From the NCBI RefSeq assembly GCF_030036535.1, contig NZ_CP080388.1, positions 806,001-870,000 of the forward strand: DNA of 64,000 nucleotides. Reading direction: 5' to 3'. The notes below the pieces were generated by a model that saw nothing but the letters and a program-made list of their open reading frames with translations, had not been told where the DNA came from and did not search any database. Below are positions 53,358 to 62,751 of this stretch, in pieces (the first letter of the stretch is position 1; each line of letters opens with the position of its first letter). The DNA comes from Agrobacterium cucumeris. Its GTDB lineage: Bacteria; Pseudomonadota; Alphaproteobacteria; Rhizobiales; Rhizobiaceae. Made by a program: the position numbers and the translations under genes.

Positions 53358-54359
53358 ATGGCAGCGTCAAGCCAATCCGGCACGGCCAAAAAATTCCTCT
53401 GGCTCGCCATCGCCGTCGCGGTGGTCATCGGACTTTATACAGCCGGGTGGTTTTATGCCGCCGACAGGCTGAAGCAGACGGTACTGAACGTCATTGCTCC
53501 ATCACAGGCGAGGAATGTCAGCGGCGAATGCGGCGATATCGCCTTCCGCGGTTATCCTTTCCGCATCGGCCTCTTCTGCTCAAAGGTGACCGTGGACGAC
53601 AGCGGGAACGGCGTTTCAGCGTCTTTCGGCGAACTTCGGTCGGCGGCGCAGGTCTATAATCCCGGCCACATCGTCTGGGAACTCGATTCGCCAGCGGAAA
53701 TCCGCTCCGCCCATGGCCTGAGCGTTTCAGCCTCCTGGCAGAACATGCAGTCGAGCATCGTCACCAAACTGAAGGGCATCGACCGCAGCTCGCTCGTCAT
53801 CGACGGGCTGAAGGCGCAGGCGGTTTCCTCCGTCACCGGCCAGACGATCGACTTCGATGCCGTCAAGACGGAGATGCACCTGCGCCAGAACGGCGCCGAT
53901 CTTGACGGCGCGATCACCCTCACCGACTCGGCCACCGTCATCAAGGACTGGCCGCAGGTTCTTCCCCGCCTCGATGCCATCGTCGATGTGACGCTCACCG
54001 GCAAGGCGGGCATGGTGGACGGCAGCGATACGTCAGGCCTTTACGGCACGAGCGGCGAGCTTCGGCGGCTGGCGGCCGATATTGGCGACGGCCGCACCAT
54101 GCGCATCAGCGGTCCCTTCTCCTTTGACAATGAGGGCTATCTCTCCGGTCAGTTCAAGCTGGAAATCGAAAAGCTCGGTGCATGGTCGGACAATGCCAAA
54201 CAGGCGTTTCCGCAGCTGCAATCCACCATTGATACCGCCCGCAAGCTGCTCGGCGCGCTTGCCGGCGGCGGAGACAGGGCATCCGTCGACCTCGTGGTGG
54301 ATCGCGGCCGCGCCACTGTCAGCGGCTTTATTCCGCTGGGGAAGATTCCGCCGATCTAA
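53358..54359 (+). CDS. DUF2125-family exported protein
   Basis: The product has 333 residues with an uncleaved or cleavable N-terminal hydrophobic segment (KKFLWLAIAVAVVIGLYTAGWFYA) and a long beta-rich part. Features are SGECGDIAFRGYPFRIGLFCSKVTVDD with a Cys pair, AQVYNPGHIVWELDSPAEI and YGTSGELRRLAADIGDG. DUF2125 proteins are widespread in alphaproteobacteria, and their role is not known; the fold resembles AsmA-like envelope proteins. Ends with a 4-bp overlap with the convergent GNAT gene. Confidence 0.88.
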   Translation: MAASSQSGTAKKFLWLAIAVAVVIGLYTAGWFYAADRLKQTVLNVIAPSQARNVSGECGDIAFRGYPFRIGLFCSKVTVDDSGNGVSASFGELRSAAQVYNPGHIVWELDSPAEIRSAHGLSVSASWQNMQSSIVTKLKGIDRSSLVIDGLKAQAVSSVTGQTIDFDAVKTEMHLRQNGADLDGAITLTDSATVIKDWPQVLPRLDAIVDVTLTGKAGMVDGSDTSGLYGTSGELRRLAADIGDGRTMRISGPFSFDNEGYLSGQFKLEIEKLGAWSDNAKQAFPQLQSTIDTARKLLGALAGGGDRASVDLVVDRGRATVSGFIPLGKIPPI

Positions 54360-54775
54360 GAGAGAGATTTTGTAAAAAATACCTCAGCGGCATCCTGAAA
54401 TTTTGAAAGATTCAGGATGCCGGCTTCTTTATATCCATTGCGACGATGCCACGCCTGAGGTTCCTGCTCGTCCTGCTGGCTGGACGTCATCACCAGTGAG
54501 GCACCCTGCTCACGCATCAGGGTTTCCCAAAAAGCTGTAAGCGATGCGCCAACGCCAAGCCCGCGAAACTCGGAAACGACGCGGATCATGTCCATGTAGG
54601 GAATCTTACCCCAGAACATCGAGAACCGCAGAAAACCGACCAGAATCGTATCTTCTTTCGCGACGAGATATTCGCAGTGTCCGACGCAGCGCCGCAACCA
54701 ATCCTCATCGATCCATTTGTCTTCCCGCAGCAGCCATTCGATATCGTCATCCGTCGCAGCCGATATCAATATCAT
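54356..54775 (-). CDS. GNAT-family N-acetyltransferase
   Basis: The 139-residue protein has the GNAT core: ISAATDDDIEWLLREDKWI at the N-terminus, LVGFLRFSMFWGKIPYMDMIRV and the acetyl-CoA loop VVSEFRGLGVGASLTAFWETL (R/Q-x-x-G-x-G/A). SQQDEQEPQAWHRRNGYKEAG follows. The acceptor is not predictable. It begins 9 bp after tyrC ends, on the same strand, so it is likely cotranscribed with hisC-tyrC. Confidence 0.85.
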   Translation of the reverse strand: MILISAATDDDIEWLLREDKWIDEDWLRRCVGHCEYLVAKEDTILVGFLRFSMFWGKIPYMDMIRVVSEFRGLGVGASLTAFWETLMREQGASLVMTSSQQDEQEPQAWHRRNGYKEAGILNLSKFQDAAEVFFTKSLS

Positions 54776-54784
54776 GCCAGCGCC

Positions 54785-55714
54785 CTACTTCTTCTGATCC
54801 AGCGCGTGACGCCCGAAGTCAGGCGTATCAACGTCCTGACCGGCCTCGATGATGGAGCGGCGGATGGAGCGTGTGCGGGAAAACAGTTCGAACAGCTTGT
54901 CGCCCTCCCCCCAGCGGATCGCCCTCTGCAGCGACGCAAGGTCTTCCGAGAACCGTGCCAGCATTTCAAGGATGGCATCCTTGTTGTGCAGGCAGACATC
55001 GCGCCACATGGTCGGATCGGAGGCGGCGAGACGGGTGAAGTCGCGGAAACCGGAAGCGGAATATTTGATGACTTCCGATTCGGTCACTGTCTCCAGATCG
55101 TCCGCCGTACCGACGATATTGTAGGCGATGATATGCGGCAGATGCGAGACGATCGCCAGAACCTTGTCGTGATGTTCGGCATCCATTTCATCAACGCGCG
55201 AGCCGAGCGCCCGCCAGAAATCCTTCAGCCTTTCCAGCGCCCCGGCATCCGTGCCCGGCAACGGCGTGAAAATGCACCAGCGCTCGCGGAAGAGGCCGGC
55301 AAAACCGGCATCCGGACCGGATTTTTCCGTGCCCGCCAGCGGATGGCCGGGAATGAAATGCACATTGTCAGGCATATGCGGGGCCATCTGCGCGATAACA
55401 GAAGCCTTGGTGGAGCCGACATCGGTTACGATGGCGCCCGGCTTCAGATGCGGCGCGATCTGCTGCGCCACGCTTTCCGACGCACCGACCGGTACCGAAA
55501 CGATGACGAGATCGGCATTCTTCACCGCGTCCGCCGCCGAAACGGTGTAATCCGTGCCGAGCGCCAGTTCTTCCGCCCGTTTCAGCGTGTCTTCGCTGCG
55601 GGTGGAAATCGTCACATGGCGGGCAAGCCCCAGCTCTTTGATATCACGGGCAATCGACGAGCCGATCAGGCCGATGCCGATCAGCGCGATGCGTTCAAAC
55701 ATGATCTCGCCCAT
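54785..55714 (-). CDS. tyrC: prephenate/arogenate dehydrogenase family protein
   Basis: This NAD(P)-dependent enzyme makes the tyrosine precursor from prephenate or arogenate. The roughly 309-residue protein shows FERIALIGIGLIGSSIARDIKELGL (Rossmann), DLVIVSVPVGASESVAQQI, VTDVGSTKASVIAQM, HFIPGHPLAGTEKSGPDAGFAGLFRERWCIF with the catalytic His and a helical dimer domain. No ACT or chorismate mutase domain is fused. An ATG overlapping the hisC stop (TGATG) at 55714 suggests coupling; an ATG at 55702 with GGGCGAG upstream is equally possible. With hisC beside it, aromatic amino acid synthesis is likely. Confidence 0.9.
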   Translation of the reverse strand: MGEIMFERIALIGIGLIGSSIARDIKELGLARHVTISTRSEDTLKRAEELALGTDYTVSAADAVKNADLVIVSVPVGASESVAQQIAPHLKPGAIVTDVGSTKASVIAQMAPHMPDNVHFIPGHPLAGTEKSGPDAGFAGLFRERWCIFTPLPGTDAGALERLKDFWRALGSRVDEMDAEHHDKVLAIVSHLPHIIAYNIVGTADDLETVTESEVIKYSASGFRDFTRLAASDPTMWRDVCLHNKDAILEMLARFSEDLASLQRAIRWGEGDKLFELFSRTRSIRRSIIEAGQDVDTPDFGRHALDQKK

Positions 55715-56820
55715 CACGCCTGCCCCATGAACTCGGTAAGTGTGGCGATAACGCCGAGATTGGCCTCTTCCGAGCCGACAGTCATTCTTAGCGCATTCGG
55801 GAAGCCGTAACCACGCACTGCACGCAGAATATAACCACGGCGGCTGAGGAATTCGTCCGCATCGGTTGCACGCTTGCCGTCCTGATCCGGGAAATGGATG
55901 AGGATGAAATTAGTGACTGAAGGCGTGACGGTGAGGCCGAGGCCGGTAAAGGTCGTGACCAGCTTTTCCATCCACAGCGCATTATGCGCCACAGCCTTTT
56001 CAACAAAGGCCTGATCACGGATTGCAGCGGCACCGGCAGCAATCGCCGGCGCGCTCATGTTGAACGGGCCGCGAACGCGGTTCAGTGCATCGATGACGGC
56101 GGCCGGACCATACATCCAGCCAACGCGCAGGGCGGCCAGACCGTAAACCTTGGAGAAGGTGCGCGTCATGACGACGTTGCGGTTGCCGGAGACCAGCTCC
56201 AGCCCGGCTTCGTAATCATTCTTGCGCACATATTCGGCGTAAGCCGCATCCAGCACCAGAACGACATGCTTCGGCAGGCCGGCCTGCAGCCGGCGGATTT
56301 CCGCAACCGGGACATAGGTGCCGGTAGGGTTACCCGGATTGGCGACGAAAACCATCTTCGTCTTCGGCGTCACGGCGGCGAGGATCGCGTCCACGTCGAC
56401 TGCGCAATCCTTTTCCTTCACCGTCACCGGGGTCGCACCCGCGCCCATGATCTGGATCTTGTAGACGAGGAAACCGTGTTCGGTGATGATCGCCTCATCG
56501 CCTGCACCGAGATAAACGTGGCAAAGCAGGCCGAGAAGCTCGTCCGAACCATTGCCGCACAGGATGTTTGCAATGTTGAGACCATGCACATCGGCAATCG
56601 CCTGGCGCAGCGCGATCGCCTGGCCGTCCGGATAGATTTCCAGATGGCTGGCGGCAGTGCCGAAAGCTTCGATCGCCTTCGGGCTCGGCCCAAGCGGTGT
56701 TTCATTGGAGGAAAGCTTATAAACCTTCGCGACGCCGTCCACATGTTCCTTGCCGGGAACATAAGCGGCGATATCCAGAATACCCGGACGCGGAACAGGT
56801 TGGTTAAGCTCTGCACTCAT
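55714..56820 (-). CDS. hisC: histidinol-phosphate aminotransferase-type enzyme
   Basis: The 368-residue class I/II PLP aminotransferase shows [64 protein letters not shown] and the PLP-Lys in [21 protein letters not shown]-terminal [17 protein letters not shown] carries the substrate-phosphate or carboxylate Arg. Besides histidine synthesis, HisC paralogues next to tyrC often transaminate phenylpyruvate or hydroxyphenylpyruvate, which the context favours. The methyltransferase gene ends 84 bp upstream. Confidence 0.92.
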   Translation of the reverse strand: MSAELNQPVPRPGILDIAAYVPGKEHVDGVAKVYKLSSNETPLGPSPKAIEAFGTAASHLEIYPDGQAIALRQAIADVHGLNIANILCGNGSDELLGLLCHVYLGAGDEAIITEHGFLVYKIQIMGAGATPVTVKEKDCAVDVDAILAAVTPKTKMVFVANPGNPTGTYVPVAEIRRLQAGLPKHVVLVLDAAYAEYVRKNDYEAGLELVSGNRNVVMTRTFSKVYGLAALRVGWMYGPAAVIDALNRVRGPFNMSAPAIAAGAAAIRDQAFVEKAVAHNALWMEKLVTTFTGLGLTVTPSVTNFILIHFPDQDGKRATDADEFLSRRGYILRAVRGYGFPNALRMTVGSEEANLGVIATLTEFMGQA

Positions 56821-56904
56821 TTGATCGACCTTTGGAAAAACGCCGGAGAACCCGGCAAAAGCAATGCCGGAGGCATTAGACCGGAATGGCCGCTTTGTCG
56901 AGGG

Positions 56905-57666
56905 TCAGCGCGGCTTTCCTTGGCTTGCGGCAGTGCGCGTGGTGGGCACCCCCTGCGGCGCGAGAACCGGCACGAAAACCCGGCGCGAGGCGCGCTGGGT
57001 GACCGGCAGCCCCTGATAGAGACGCTTTTGCGCTTCCACCACGATGACACCCGAAAACAGCGGCCAAAGCCTGCGGCCGGTATGTTCGAGGTAACGACGG
57101 AATTTCAGCACCGGGCGGCTCGTGGTGGGTGGAAAGAACAGCGCCTCGGCGGTGGCGCCCGGGGTGAAATTGGTTTCGCGCAAAAGCGCCGTCAGCTGCC
57201 CGCGCGAATAGGGCCGGCCGGAACCAAAAGGCGTATGTTCCATGCGCGCCCAGACGCCACGTCGGTTCGGCACCACAATCACCAGGCGGCCGCCCGGCGC
57301 CAGCACCCGCCACAGTTCCTTTAAACTCTCACGCGGATTTTCAGCAAATTCCAGCGCATGCACCATAAGGACCCGGTCTATCGACGAATCGGGCAGCGGC
57401 AATTCCTCGTCAAACACCAGCGCGGTGGAGGAAAGCTCACCCGCCGGCCAGTTCACCGCCCCCTGCCCCGCCGGCATGAAGGCGAAGGTGCGCTCCGTAT
57501 CATGGCGGAACCGCTCCAGAAACGGCACGGCATAACCGAGGCCAACCAGCCGTTCCTCCGGCAAGGGTGGCCACAGCGTCGAAAGCGCCATGGTGATCGC
57601 CTGCTCGGCCGAGCGGCCAAGCGGAGAATGATAGAATTCGCGCAGATCGACGATATCGGTATTCAT
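56905..57666 (-). CDS. class I SAM-dependent methyltransferase
   Basis: The 253-residue protein has a methyltransferase type 11 core. MNTDIVDLREFYHSPLGRSAEQAI leads into RLVGLGYAVPFLERF, the post-I acidic region LVFDEELPLPDSSIDRVLMVHALEFAENPRESLKELWRVLAPGGRLVIVVPN, and a basic C-terminal tail. The glycine-rich motif I is partly eroded (GLGYAVPFLE). The substrate is unknown. It is divergent from gloB and directly upstream of hisC, so it may be transcribed with the aromatic genes. Start 57666 (MNTDI) fits the family better than longer frames. Confidence 0.82.
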   Translation of the reverse strand: MNTDIVDLREFYHSPLGRSAEQAITMALSTLWPPLPEERLVGLGYAVPFLERFRHDTERTFAFMPAGQGAVNWPAGELSSTALVFDEELPLPDSSIDRVLMVHALEFAENPRESLKELWRVLAPGGRLVIVVPNRRGVWARMEHTPFGSGRPYSRGQLTALLRETNFTPGATAEALFFPPTTSRPVLKFRRYLEHTGRRLWPLFSGVIVVEAQKRLYQGLPVTQRASRRVFVPVLAPQGVPTTRTAASQGKPR

Positions 57667-57785
57667 GGGCGAGAATGTAGCATCAGGCGGTTGGACTTCA
57701 AGGCGTCTGCCCTTACATTGGAAGTCAGTTGGGAAAGTCAGGCGGGCGAATGCGCCGGTTTCGGCCGGCAAATGGAGAGGATACG

Positions 57786-58556
57786 ATGAAACCTTTGGAA
57801 ATAGACGTCTTTCTTTGCCGCAGCGATAATTTCGGAGTGCTCCTGCACGATCCCGAAAGCGGGGCGACGGCGGCCATCGACGCGCCGGAGGAAGGGCCGA
57901 TCCTGCGCGCCCTCGACGGCCACGGCTGGAAACTGACCCATATCTTCACCACCCACCACCATCAGGACCATGTGGAAGCCAATCTGGCGCTGAAGGACAA
58001 GTTCCGCTGCGAGGTATACGGCCCCTATGACGAGGCGATTGCGATACCGGGTCTCGATCGCTCGCAGGCCGATGGTGATGAGTTCGAATTTGCCGGACGC
58101 CGCGTTCAGATCATAGCCACACCCGGCCACACGGCGGGTCATATCTGTTATTATCTACCGGATGACGGCCTGCTGTTTGCCGCCGATACGCTGTTTGCCA
58201 TGGGTTGCGGCCGACTGTTCGAACGCCCTGCGGCGGACATGTGGCACTCCTTCCAGAAGCTGATGGCCCTGCCGGATGAGACGCGCGTCTATTTCGGTCA
58301 CGAATATACGCTTTCGAATGCCCGTTTTGCGCTGACCGTCGACCCTGACAATGCCGTATTGAGCGAACGCGCAGCACGTGTCGAGACGGCGCGGAAGGCC
58401 AATGAGTTCACCATTCCCACCACCATCGGGCTCGAAAAGCAGACCAATCCCTATATGCGCGTGGCAGATGCCGGCATCCGCAGACATCTCGGTCTTGAAG
58501 GGGCCGCCGATGCCGACGTCTTTGCGGAAATCCGCACACGCAAGGATAATTTCTGA
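57786..58556 (+). CDS. gloB: hydroxyacylglutathione hydrolase (glyoxalase II)
   Basis: GloB hydrolyses S-lactoylglutathione, finishing methylglyoxal detoxification. The 256-residue protein is a metallo-beta-lactamase-fold enzyme. The dinuclear metal site is [48 protein letters not shown], and [15 protein letters not shown]; the glutathione-binding C-terminal helix is [22 protein letters not shown] before 57786 supports the start. Its stop overlaps the next ATG (TGATG). Confidence 0.94.
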   Translation: MKPLEIDVFLCRSDNFGVLLHDPESGATAAIDAPEEGPILRALDGHGWKLTHIFTTHHHQDHVEANLALKDKFRCEVYGPYDEAIAIPGLDRSQADGDEFEFAGRRVQIIATPGHTAGHICYYLPDDGLLFAADTLFAMGCGRLFERPAADMWHSFQKLMALPDETRVYFGHEYTLSNARFALTVDPDNAVLSERAARVETARKANEFTIPTTIGLEKQTNPYMRVADAGIRRHLGLEGAADADVFAEIRTRKDNF

Positions 58557-58996
58557 TGAGCGCCGATCTGTCTGCGGAAGAGATCATTCGCGAACTGGGG
58601 CTGGAACCGCATCCGGAAGGTGGTTTTTACCACCAGACTTTTCGCGACAGGGCGGGTGGCGAGCGTGGCCATTCGACGGCGATTTATTATCTGCTGGAAA
58701 AGGGCGTGCGCTCGCACTGGCATCGGGTCACCGACGCGGTGGAGGTCTGGCACTATTATGCCGGCGCGCCAATAGCACTGCATCTTTCTCAGGACGGCCG
58801 GGAGGTGCAGACCTTCACGCTCGGCCCAGCCATTCTCGAAGGCGAGCGCCCGCAGGTGATCGTGCCGGCCAATTGCTGGCAATCGGCGGAAAGTCTTGGC
58901 GATTTTACCCTTGTCGGCTGCACCGTCTCACCAGGTTTCGCTTTTACGAGCTTCGTCATGGCCGAACCCGGCTGGTCGCCTGGGGATGGGCCGTAA
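58556..58996 (+). CDS. cupin-domain protein, DUF985 type
   Basis: The 146-residue protein is a single cupin: LGLEPHPEGGFYHQTFR, STAIYYLLEKGVRSHWHRVTDAVEVWHYYAG with His residues that can bind a metal, then ALHLSQDGREVQTFTLG and VIVPANCWQSAESLGDFTLVGCTVSPGF. DUF985 members are small unknown cupins. Its ATG overlaps the gloB stop by one base, so coupling with glyoxalase II is likely, though no reaction is implied. Confidence 0.88.
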   Translation: MSADLSAEEIIRELGLEPHPEGGFYHQTFRDRAGGERGHSTAIYYLLEKGVRSHWHRVTDAVEVWHYYAGAPIALHLSQDGREVQTFTLGPAILEGERPQVIVPANCWQSAESLGDFTLVGCTVSPGFAFTSFVMAEPGWSPGDGP

Positions 58997-59037
58997 TTTT
59001 CAGGGCAATGCCTGTGGAATGAGCGGATGCCACTTGT

Positions 59038-59160
59038 TGCTTCTCCCCGTGGGGGAGAAGTCCGCGGCAGCGGGATGAGGGGGCTGGCTCTCCGCATATT
59101 GCTGGCGTTGCCCCCCTCATCCGACCCTTCGGGCCACCTTCTCCCCGGCGGGGAGAAGAA
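59038..59160. repeat. nested inverted repeat with CTTCTCCCC arms (family C)
   Basis: An inner hairpin TTCTCCCC/GGGGGAGAA (59041-59059) and an outer one CTTCTCCCC/GGGGAGAAG (59138-59158) bracket a GATGAGGGGGC / GCCCCCCTCATC pair. This nested layout is a common intergenic repeat of Rhizobiales. It lies after the cupin gene and before the convergent DUF3108 gene. Confidence 0.7.
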
Positions 59161-59205
59161 ACATGGGGTGCCGCCGAGCATCACCTGCCCTGCTATAAAT
59201 CCCGG

Positions 59206-59979
59206 TCAGCCGCCGTATTTCGTAGCCGTAATATAGACCTGACCCACCCGCGTCGGAATGATCGCATAAACAGGCGCATAGACATCCATATTGTTCGACT
59301 TGGCGAACCAGATCTCCATCGAGATGGATTTCAGATATTCGATATCCTTGCGCCCCTGCCGGTAGCCCGACTTCGGCACGTAACGCGCCTTGCAGACGAT
59401 GGCATCACCGTTAAAACCGTTGGTCTTGAACGGCTTGGTGCCGCTGGAGCTCAAAACGAGGTCGAGTCGCGATTCGCCGTCATAGATCGGCAGGCGCGTC
59501 GGGCAGATGCGGCCGCCTGAGGGAATGATCAGACCGGAAATCGGATCGAGAACCGAGCGCAGGTCGCGGTCCTTCACGTCAACCCAGTTGTCCGGCCGGG
59601 CCTTGGGTTCGGGTTTCACCGTCGTCGAGGTGACATTGCCGTTGCGGTAGACGACGTCATAGGTGCGTACCCGCTTGCCGTCCTTGTAGACCAGCGAATA
59701 TTCGTTCGCCTGCAGCCGGTGACCGCGCTTGGCGCCGGAAACCGTTGTCTTGCCGGAAATGTCCTTGAGGATGCTGGCAAGGCCGGCGGCACTGAAGGAA
59801 CCGGAGATCGAATAATTCGGTCCATCCATGCGAGTCGAAAAACTTGCCCGTGCAATCGGCAAAATGCCCAGATTGATGCTGTATTCGCTAGTGTGGCGTG
59901 CTTCGGCGGCGAGCGAGGGGGAGACGCCCGCAAACGCCATCGTCACGGCCATGAAAATGCTTTTTCCTCTGGCAATCAT
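59206..59979 (-). CDS. DUF3108-family exported protein
   Basis: The product has 257 residues with a signal peptide (KSIFMAVTMAFAGVSPSLAAEA) and a beta-rich mature part: YSINLGILPIARASFSTRMDGPNYSI, TTVSGAKRGHRLQANEYSLVYKDGKRVRTYDVVYRNGN, LDPISGLIIPSG, and MEIWFAKSNNMDVYAPVYAIIPTRVG. DUF3108 proteins are periplasmic or outer-membrane linked and of unknown function; some lie near lipid or cell-envelope genes. It is convergent with the cupin gene and divergent from rpmB. Confidence 0.88.
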   Translation of the reverse strand: MIARGKSIFMAVTMAFAGVSPSLAAEARHTSEYSINLGILPIARASFSTRMDGPNYSISGSFSAAGLASILKDISGKTTVSGAKRGHRLQANEYSLVYKDGKRVRTYDVVYRNGNVTSTTVKPEPKARPDNWVDVKDRDLRSVLDPISGLIIPSGGRICPTRLPIYDGESRLDLVLSSSGTKPFKTNGFNGDAIVCKARYVPKSGYRQGRKDIEYLKSISMEIWFAKSNNMDVYAPVYAIIPTRVGQVYITATKYGG

Positions 59980-60107
59980 TTCGATATCACCTTAAAAGAG
60001 GCGCGGAAGCGGCCTTATCGGGCGATGATATACGCTGACTTGTGGCAATAAAAAAGCGGACGACGGTTGAAAACGCCGGAATTTCCTTTCATTTGATCGC
60101 GAGCGGC

Positions 60108-60136
60108 TTGACTGTTAAGTCTCGTCTGACTATAGA
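60108..60136 (+). promoter_or_regulatory. sigma-70 promoter of rpmB
   Basis: TTGACT (60108-60113), a 17-bp spacer and TATAGA (60131-60136) form a near-consensus housekeeping promoter about 95 bp upstream of rpmB. Confidence 0.75.
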
Positions 60137-60231
60137 ACCGCAACTTTCCAATCATGGCCAGTTGGATTGCCACCCCGGTTTTGCCGGTGGCGAGCCAGTG
60201 GTGAAACAGACGAAACGAAATAGGTGTACCC

Positions 60232-60522
60232 ATGTCCCGTGTATGCGAATTGACCGGCAAGGGCGTCCAGACGGGCAACAACGTCAGCCACGCCAACAAC
60301 AAGACCAAGCGCCGGTTCCTTCCGAACCTCTGCCAGGTCACGTTGATCTCCGATGCTCTCGGCCAGCGCTTCCGCCTGCGTGTTTCCGCAGCAGCTCTGC
60401 GCTCCGTTGAACACCGTGGCGGCCTCGATGCTTTCCTTCTGAAGTCCGGCGAAAACGAACTGAGCATGCGCGCTCGTCTCCTGCGCCGCCAGATCGCCAA
60501 GAAGACGGCCGAAGCTGCTTAA
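60232..60522 (+). CDS. rpmB: 50S ribosomal protein L28
   Basis: The 96-residue protein has the L28 sequence [69 protein letters not shown], matching the alphaproteobacterial form with its longer C-terminal tail. L28 binds 23S rRNA in the large subunit. It is monocistronic here, with a strong promoter upstream and a terminator after it. Confidence 0.96.
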   Translation: MSRVCELTGKGVQTGNNVSHANNKTKRRFLPNLCQVTLISDALGQRFRLRVSAAALRSVEHRGGLDAFLLKSGENELSMRARLLRRQIAKKTAEAA

Positions 60523-60552
60523 TAGCGGTTTCGACATCATCGATATTCAGAG

Positions 60553-60590
60553 GGCTTGAATGGCTTTTGCCGCTCAAGCCTTTTGTTTTA
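60553..60590 (+). terminator. intrinsic terminator after rpmB
   Basis: GGCTTGA (60553-60559) and TCAAGCC (60574-60580) form the stem, with an inner GGC/GCC, and TTTTGTTTTA follows. It stops rpmB transcription just before the yhhQ leader. Confidence 0.8.
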
Positions 60591-60604
60591 TTTCAGTTCA
60601 GCTC

Positions 60605-60640
60605 CAACTGGTGGCATCACCCAGGATAAAAAAATGCTGA
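60605..60640 (+). promoter_or_regulatory. candidate preQ1-I riboswitch in the yhhQ leader
   Basis: The 29 bases before yhhQ can fold like a preQ1-I aptamer. CTGG (60608-60611) pairs with CCAG (60621-60624); the loop contains GGCA (60613-60616) that can pair with TGCT (60635-60638) as a pseudoknot, joined by an A-rich linker. The ribosome-binding AGGA (60623-60626) lies in the stem and the pseudoknot would cover the start codon. preQ1-I riboswitches are known upstream of COG1738 (YhhQ) genes. The stem is short, so this is a candidate. Confidence 0.45.
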
Positions 60641-61272
60641 CCCTGCGCTATACGCTGATCTACATTCCCCTGATGACACTGGTGGTCGTCGCCTCCAATA
60701 TTCTGGTTCAGTATCCGCTTTCCGGATCGCTGTTCGGCGTCAATCTCGGCGATCTGTTGACCTGGGGTGCCTTTACCTATCCGGTCGCCTTCCTCGTCAC
60801 CGATCTGACAAACCGCCAGTTTGGGCCCTCCATCGCACGCCGCGTCGTGCTTGCGGGCTTTGTCGTCGGCGTTACGCTGTCGTTCTGGACATCCATCCCG
60901 CGTATCGCTGTCGCTTCCGGCACCGCCTATCTCATCGGCCAGCTGCTCGATATTTCGGTCTTCAACCGCCTGCGCCGCCAGCGCTGGTGGCATGCGCCAC
61001 TTGCCGGCTCGATGCTGGGTTCCGTGCTGGATACGGCGCTGTTCTTCTCCATCGCTTTTGCTGCAAGCTTCGCCTTCATCGGCCCCAACGATGCCTTCGC
61101 CATCGAAACCGCGCCCATACTTGGCGTACTTACACTTGAGGCGCCACGCTGGATCTCCTGGGCGCTGGGCGATCTTTCGGTAAAAATTCTCGTCGGCCTC
61201 GTCATGTTGCTGCCTTACGGCGCGCTGATGAATACGCTGAAGCCGATGCCGGGCGCGGTCAAACCAAGCTGA
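60634..61272 (+). CDS. yhhQ: queuosine precursor transporter, YhhQ/COG1738 family
   Basis: YhhQ imports preQ0/preQ1 for queuosine synthesis. The 212-residue protein has six membrane segments: LIYIPLMTLVVVASNILVQ, LGDLLTWGAFTYPVAFLVTDLTNRQFG with the signature, VVLAGFVVGVTLSFWTSIP, LIGQLLDISVFNRLR, GSMLGSVLDTALFFSIAFAASF and ALGDLSVKILVGLVMLLPYGAL. AGGA seven bases upstream supports the ATG at 60634. A queuosine link also appears at gluQ (33.1 kb). Note the rpmB terminator just before it; the promoter was not found. Confidence 0.88.
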   Translation: MLTLRYTLIYIPLMTLVVVASNILVQYPLSGSLFGVNLGDLLTWGAFTYPVAFLVTDLTNRQFGPSIARRVVLAGFVVGVTLSFWTSIPRIAVASGTAYLIGQLLDISVFNRLRRQRWWHAPLAGSMLGSVLDTALFFSIAFAASFAFIGPNDAFAIETAPILGVLTLEAPRWISWALGDLSVKILVGLVMLLPYGALMNTLKPMPGAVKPS

Positions 61273-61386
61273 CATTATCCGCCAGCCGCGTTTGAAGCTG
61301 TGCAAGGCGTGGATCAAATCGCGCTTGCAAACCCACGGGCGGCGTTGCAATCTGCCGTCCGTGGCAAGGCTCGGAGGCGGATCGGC

Positions 61387-61722
61387 ATGCAGATCAAGGA
61401 TGTTATCGACATTGTGGATGCGACAAGCGCCACGCTTTCAGGCTCCAGCTTTGACGATGTCAATCTGTCGGGAACGGCCTTCAACAATGTCAATCTGGCC
61501 GGCACACGTTTCAACGACATCAATTTTTCCGGTGCCTCGTTTACGGACAGCAACATGTCCGGCTGGTCGATCGATGACGTCAATTTTACCGGACTGAAGC
61601 TGAGCAACACGAACCTGTCCGGCGCGCAGATAACGGCATGCCGAATGACTGGCATGAAGATCGACGGCATTCCGGTCGAGGATCTCCTCGCTGCCTACAA
61701 GGCAGTACAGGAAAAGGCCTGA
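61387..61722 (+). CDS. pentapeptide-repeat protein
   Basis: The 111-residue protein contains about eight pentapeptide repeats of the A(D/N)LXX type: SGSSFDDVNLSGTAFNNVNLAGTRFNDINFSGASFTDSNMSG and more, forming a short right-handed beta helix. Members range from DNA-gyrase protectors (such as Qnr) to proteins of unknown role; nothing here proves one. The ATG at 61387 has GGAGGCGG upstream. It is 114 bp after yhhQ in the same direction and may be cotranscribed. Confidence 0.82.
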   Translation: MQIKDVIDIVDATSATLSGSSFDDVNLSGTAFNNVNLAGTRFNDINFSGASFTDSNMSGWSIDDVNFTGLKLSNTNLSGAQITACRMTGMKIDGIPVEDLLAAYKAVQEKA

Positions 61723-61725
61723 TAT

Positions 61726-62751
61726 TCACTCCACCAGCTTGAATTCCAGCATCAGGTTGCGCTGGAGGAACGAGTGGTTGTCATCAGACACGATGATGAG
61801 GCGCGTCGAGCCATCCGGCCCCTTCACCACATCCATGCCTTCCATATTGTCGATCTGGTAGGCCATGCCCGCTTCCATGAGGATTTCGCCATCCACCACG
61901 GCACCCGGCCGGATATCGGCCCCGCGGATGCGGCGGATGCGCATGCCGACGCCTTCGGCGAAATTGAAGCGCCGTTCAAGAAGCAGCAGATCGCCGTTCG
62001 GCAGGAAAGCGCCATCAGTCACATCGAATGACGGATGATGGGTGACAGCGAATGTACCCTTCAGCGGGCCTTCCAATATGGCCGCAAGCAGATTGCCGTC
62101 CGCATCGATACTCTTTTCAGCCACCACGACAAGAGCGCCAGCGAGCGGCGAACTGGCCGGCGAAACCGCCAGGGCCTCCATGCCGCCATTATGGCGCAGT
62201 TCATTATTGGGGATGAGATGTGGCAGGCGGCTGAGTGGCTTTGCTGTTGCAAAACCCGGATCCGGATAGATATCGATCCTGTGCCGCTGCTCGTAGCTGA
62301 CGAACACCTGGCCGTCGCGCAGCGCCAGCCCTTCCGCATCCATTTCCATCTTGCGCGGCGGTTCGCGGCCACTCATGTCCAGCATGGGGGTGATGCGGGC
62401 ATCGGCAAGCCCCGACAGCGCGCCGGCAGCACCACGCGTAATCCTGCCCGTCAGCCAGTGGCCGGTATCCAGCACAGCGATAAATTCCTCACCATCGGGG
62501 CGGAAGCGGATGGAGGATATCGCCCCGAACAGCTTTTCCGGGGCGCTCATCACCATGCCGCCGATAAATTCCAGCTTGCCGAAACGTTTTGCGCTGGTGC
62601 CGACTTCGAAACCCGACAGCAGGCGAACGCTCACCGGTACATCGATGGTCGATGCGCCGATGGGAATGGGAAACAGCGAAGCCGCCGCAAGCACAGCAGC
62701 GACCGCCAGAGACTTGCAGGAAAAGGCTACCCGGCCCCGCTTATCCGGCAC
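61726..62751 (-). CDS. exported esterase-like phytase-family protein
   Basis: The protein has a signal sequence ([21 protein letters not shown]) and a beta-propeller-like body with [84 protein letters not shown] and [18 protein letters not shown]. This is the esterase-like activity of phytase family (PF13449-type), whose biological substrates are unclear. A GTG at 62751 gives a normal signal peptide and a short overlap with cobT; an ATG at 62808 would extend deeper into cobT. Confidence 0.8.
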   Translation of the reverse strand: MPDKRGRVAFSCKSLAVAAVLAAASLFPIPIGASTIDVPVSVRLLSGFEVGTSAKRFGKLEFIGGMVMSAPEKLFGAISSIRFRPDGEEFIAVLDTGHWLTGRITRGAAGALSGLADARITPMLDMSGREPPRKMEMDAEGLALRDGQVFVSYEQRHRIDIYPDPGFATAKPLSRLPHLIPNNELRHNGGMEALAVSPASSPLAGALVVVAEKSIDADGNLLAAILEGPLKGTFAVTHHPSFDVTDGAFLPNGDLLLLERRFNFAEGVGMRIRRIRGADIRPGAVVDGEILMEAGMAYQIDNMEGMDVVKGPDGSTRLIIVSDDNHSFLQRNLMLEFKLVE

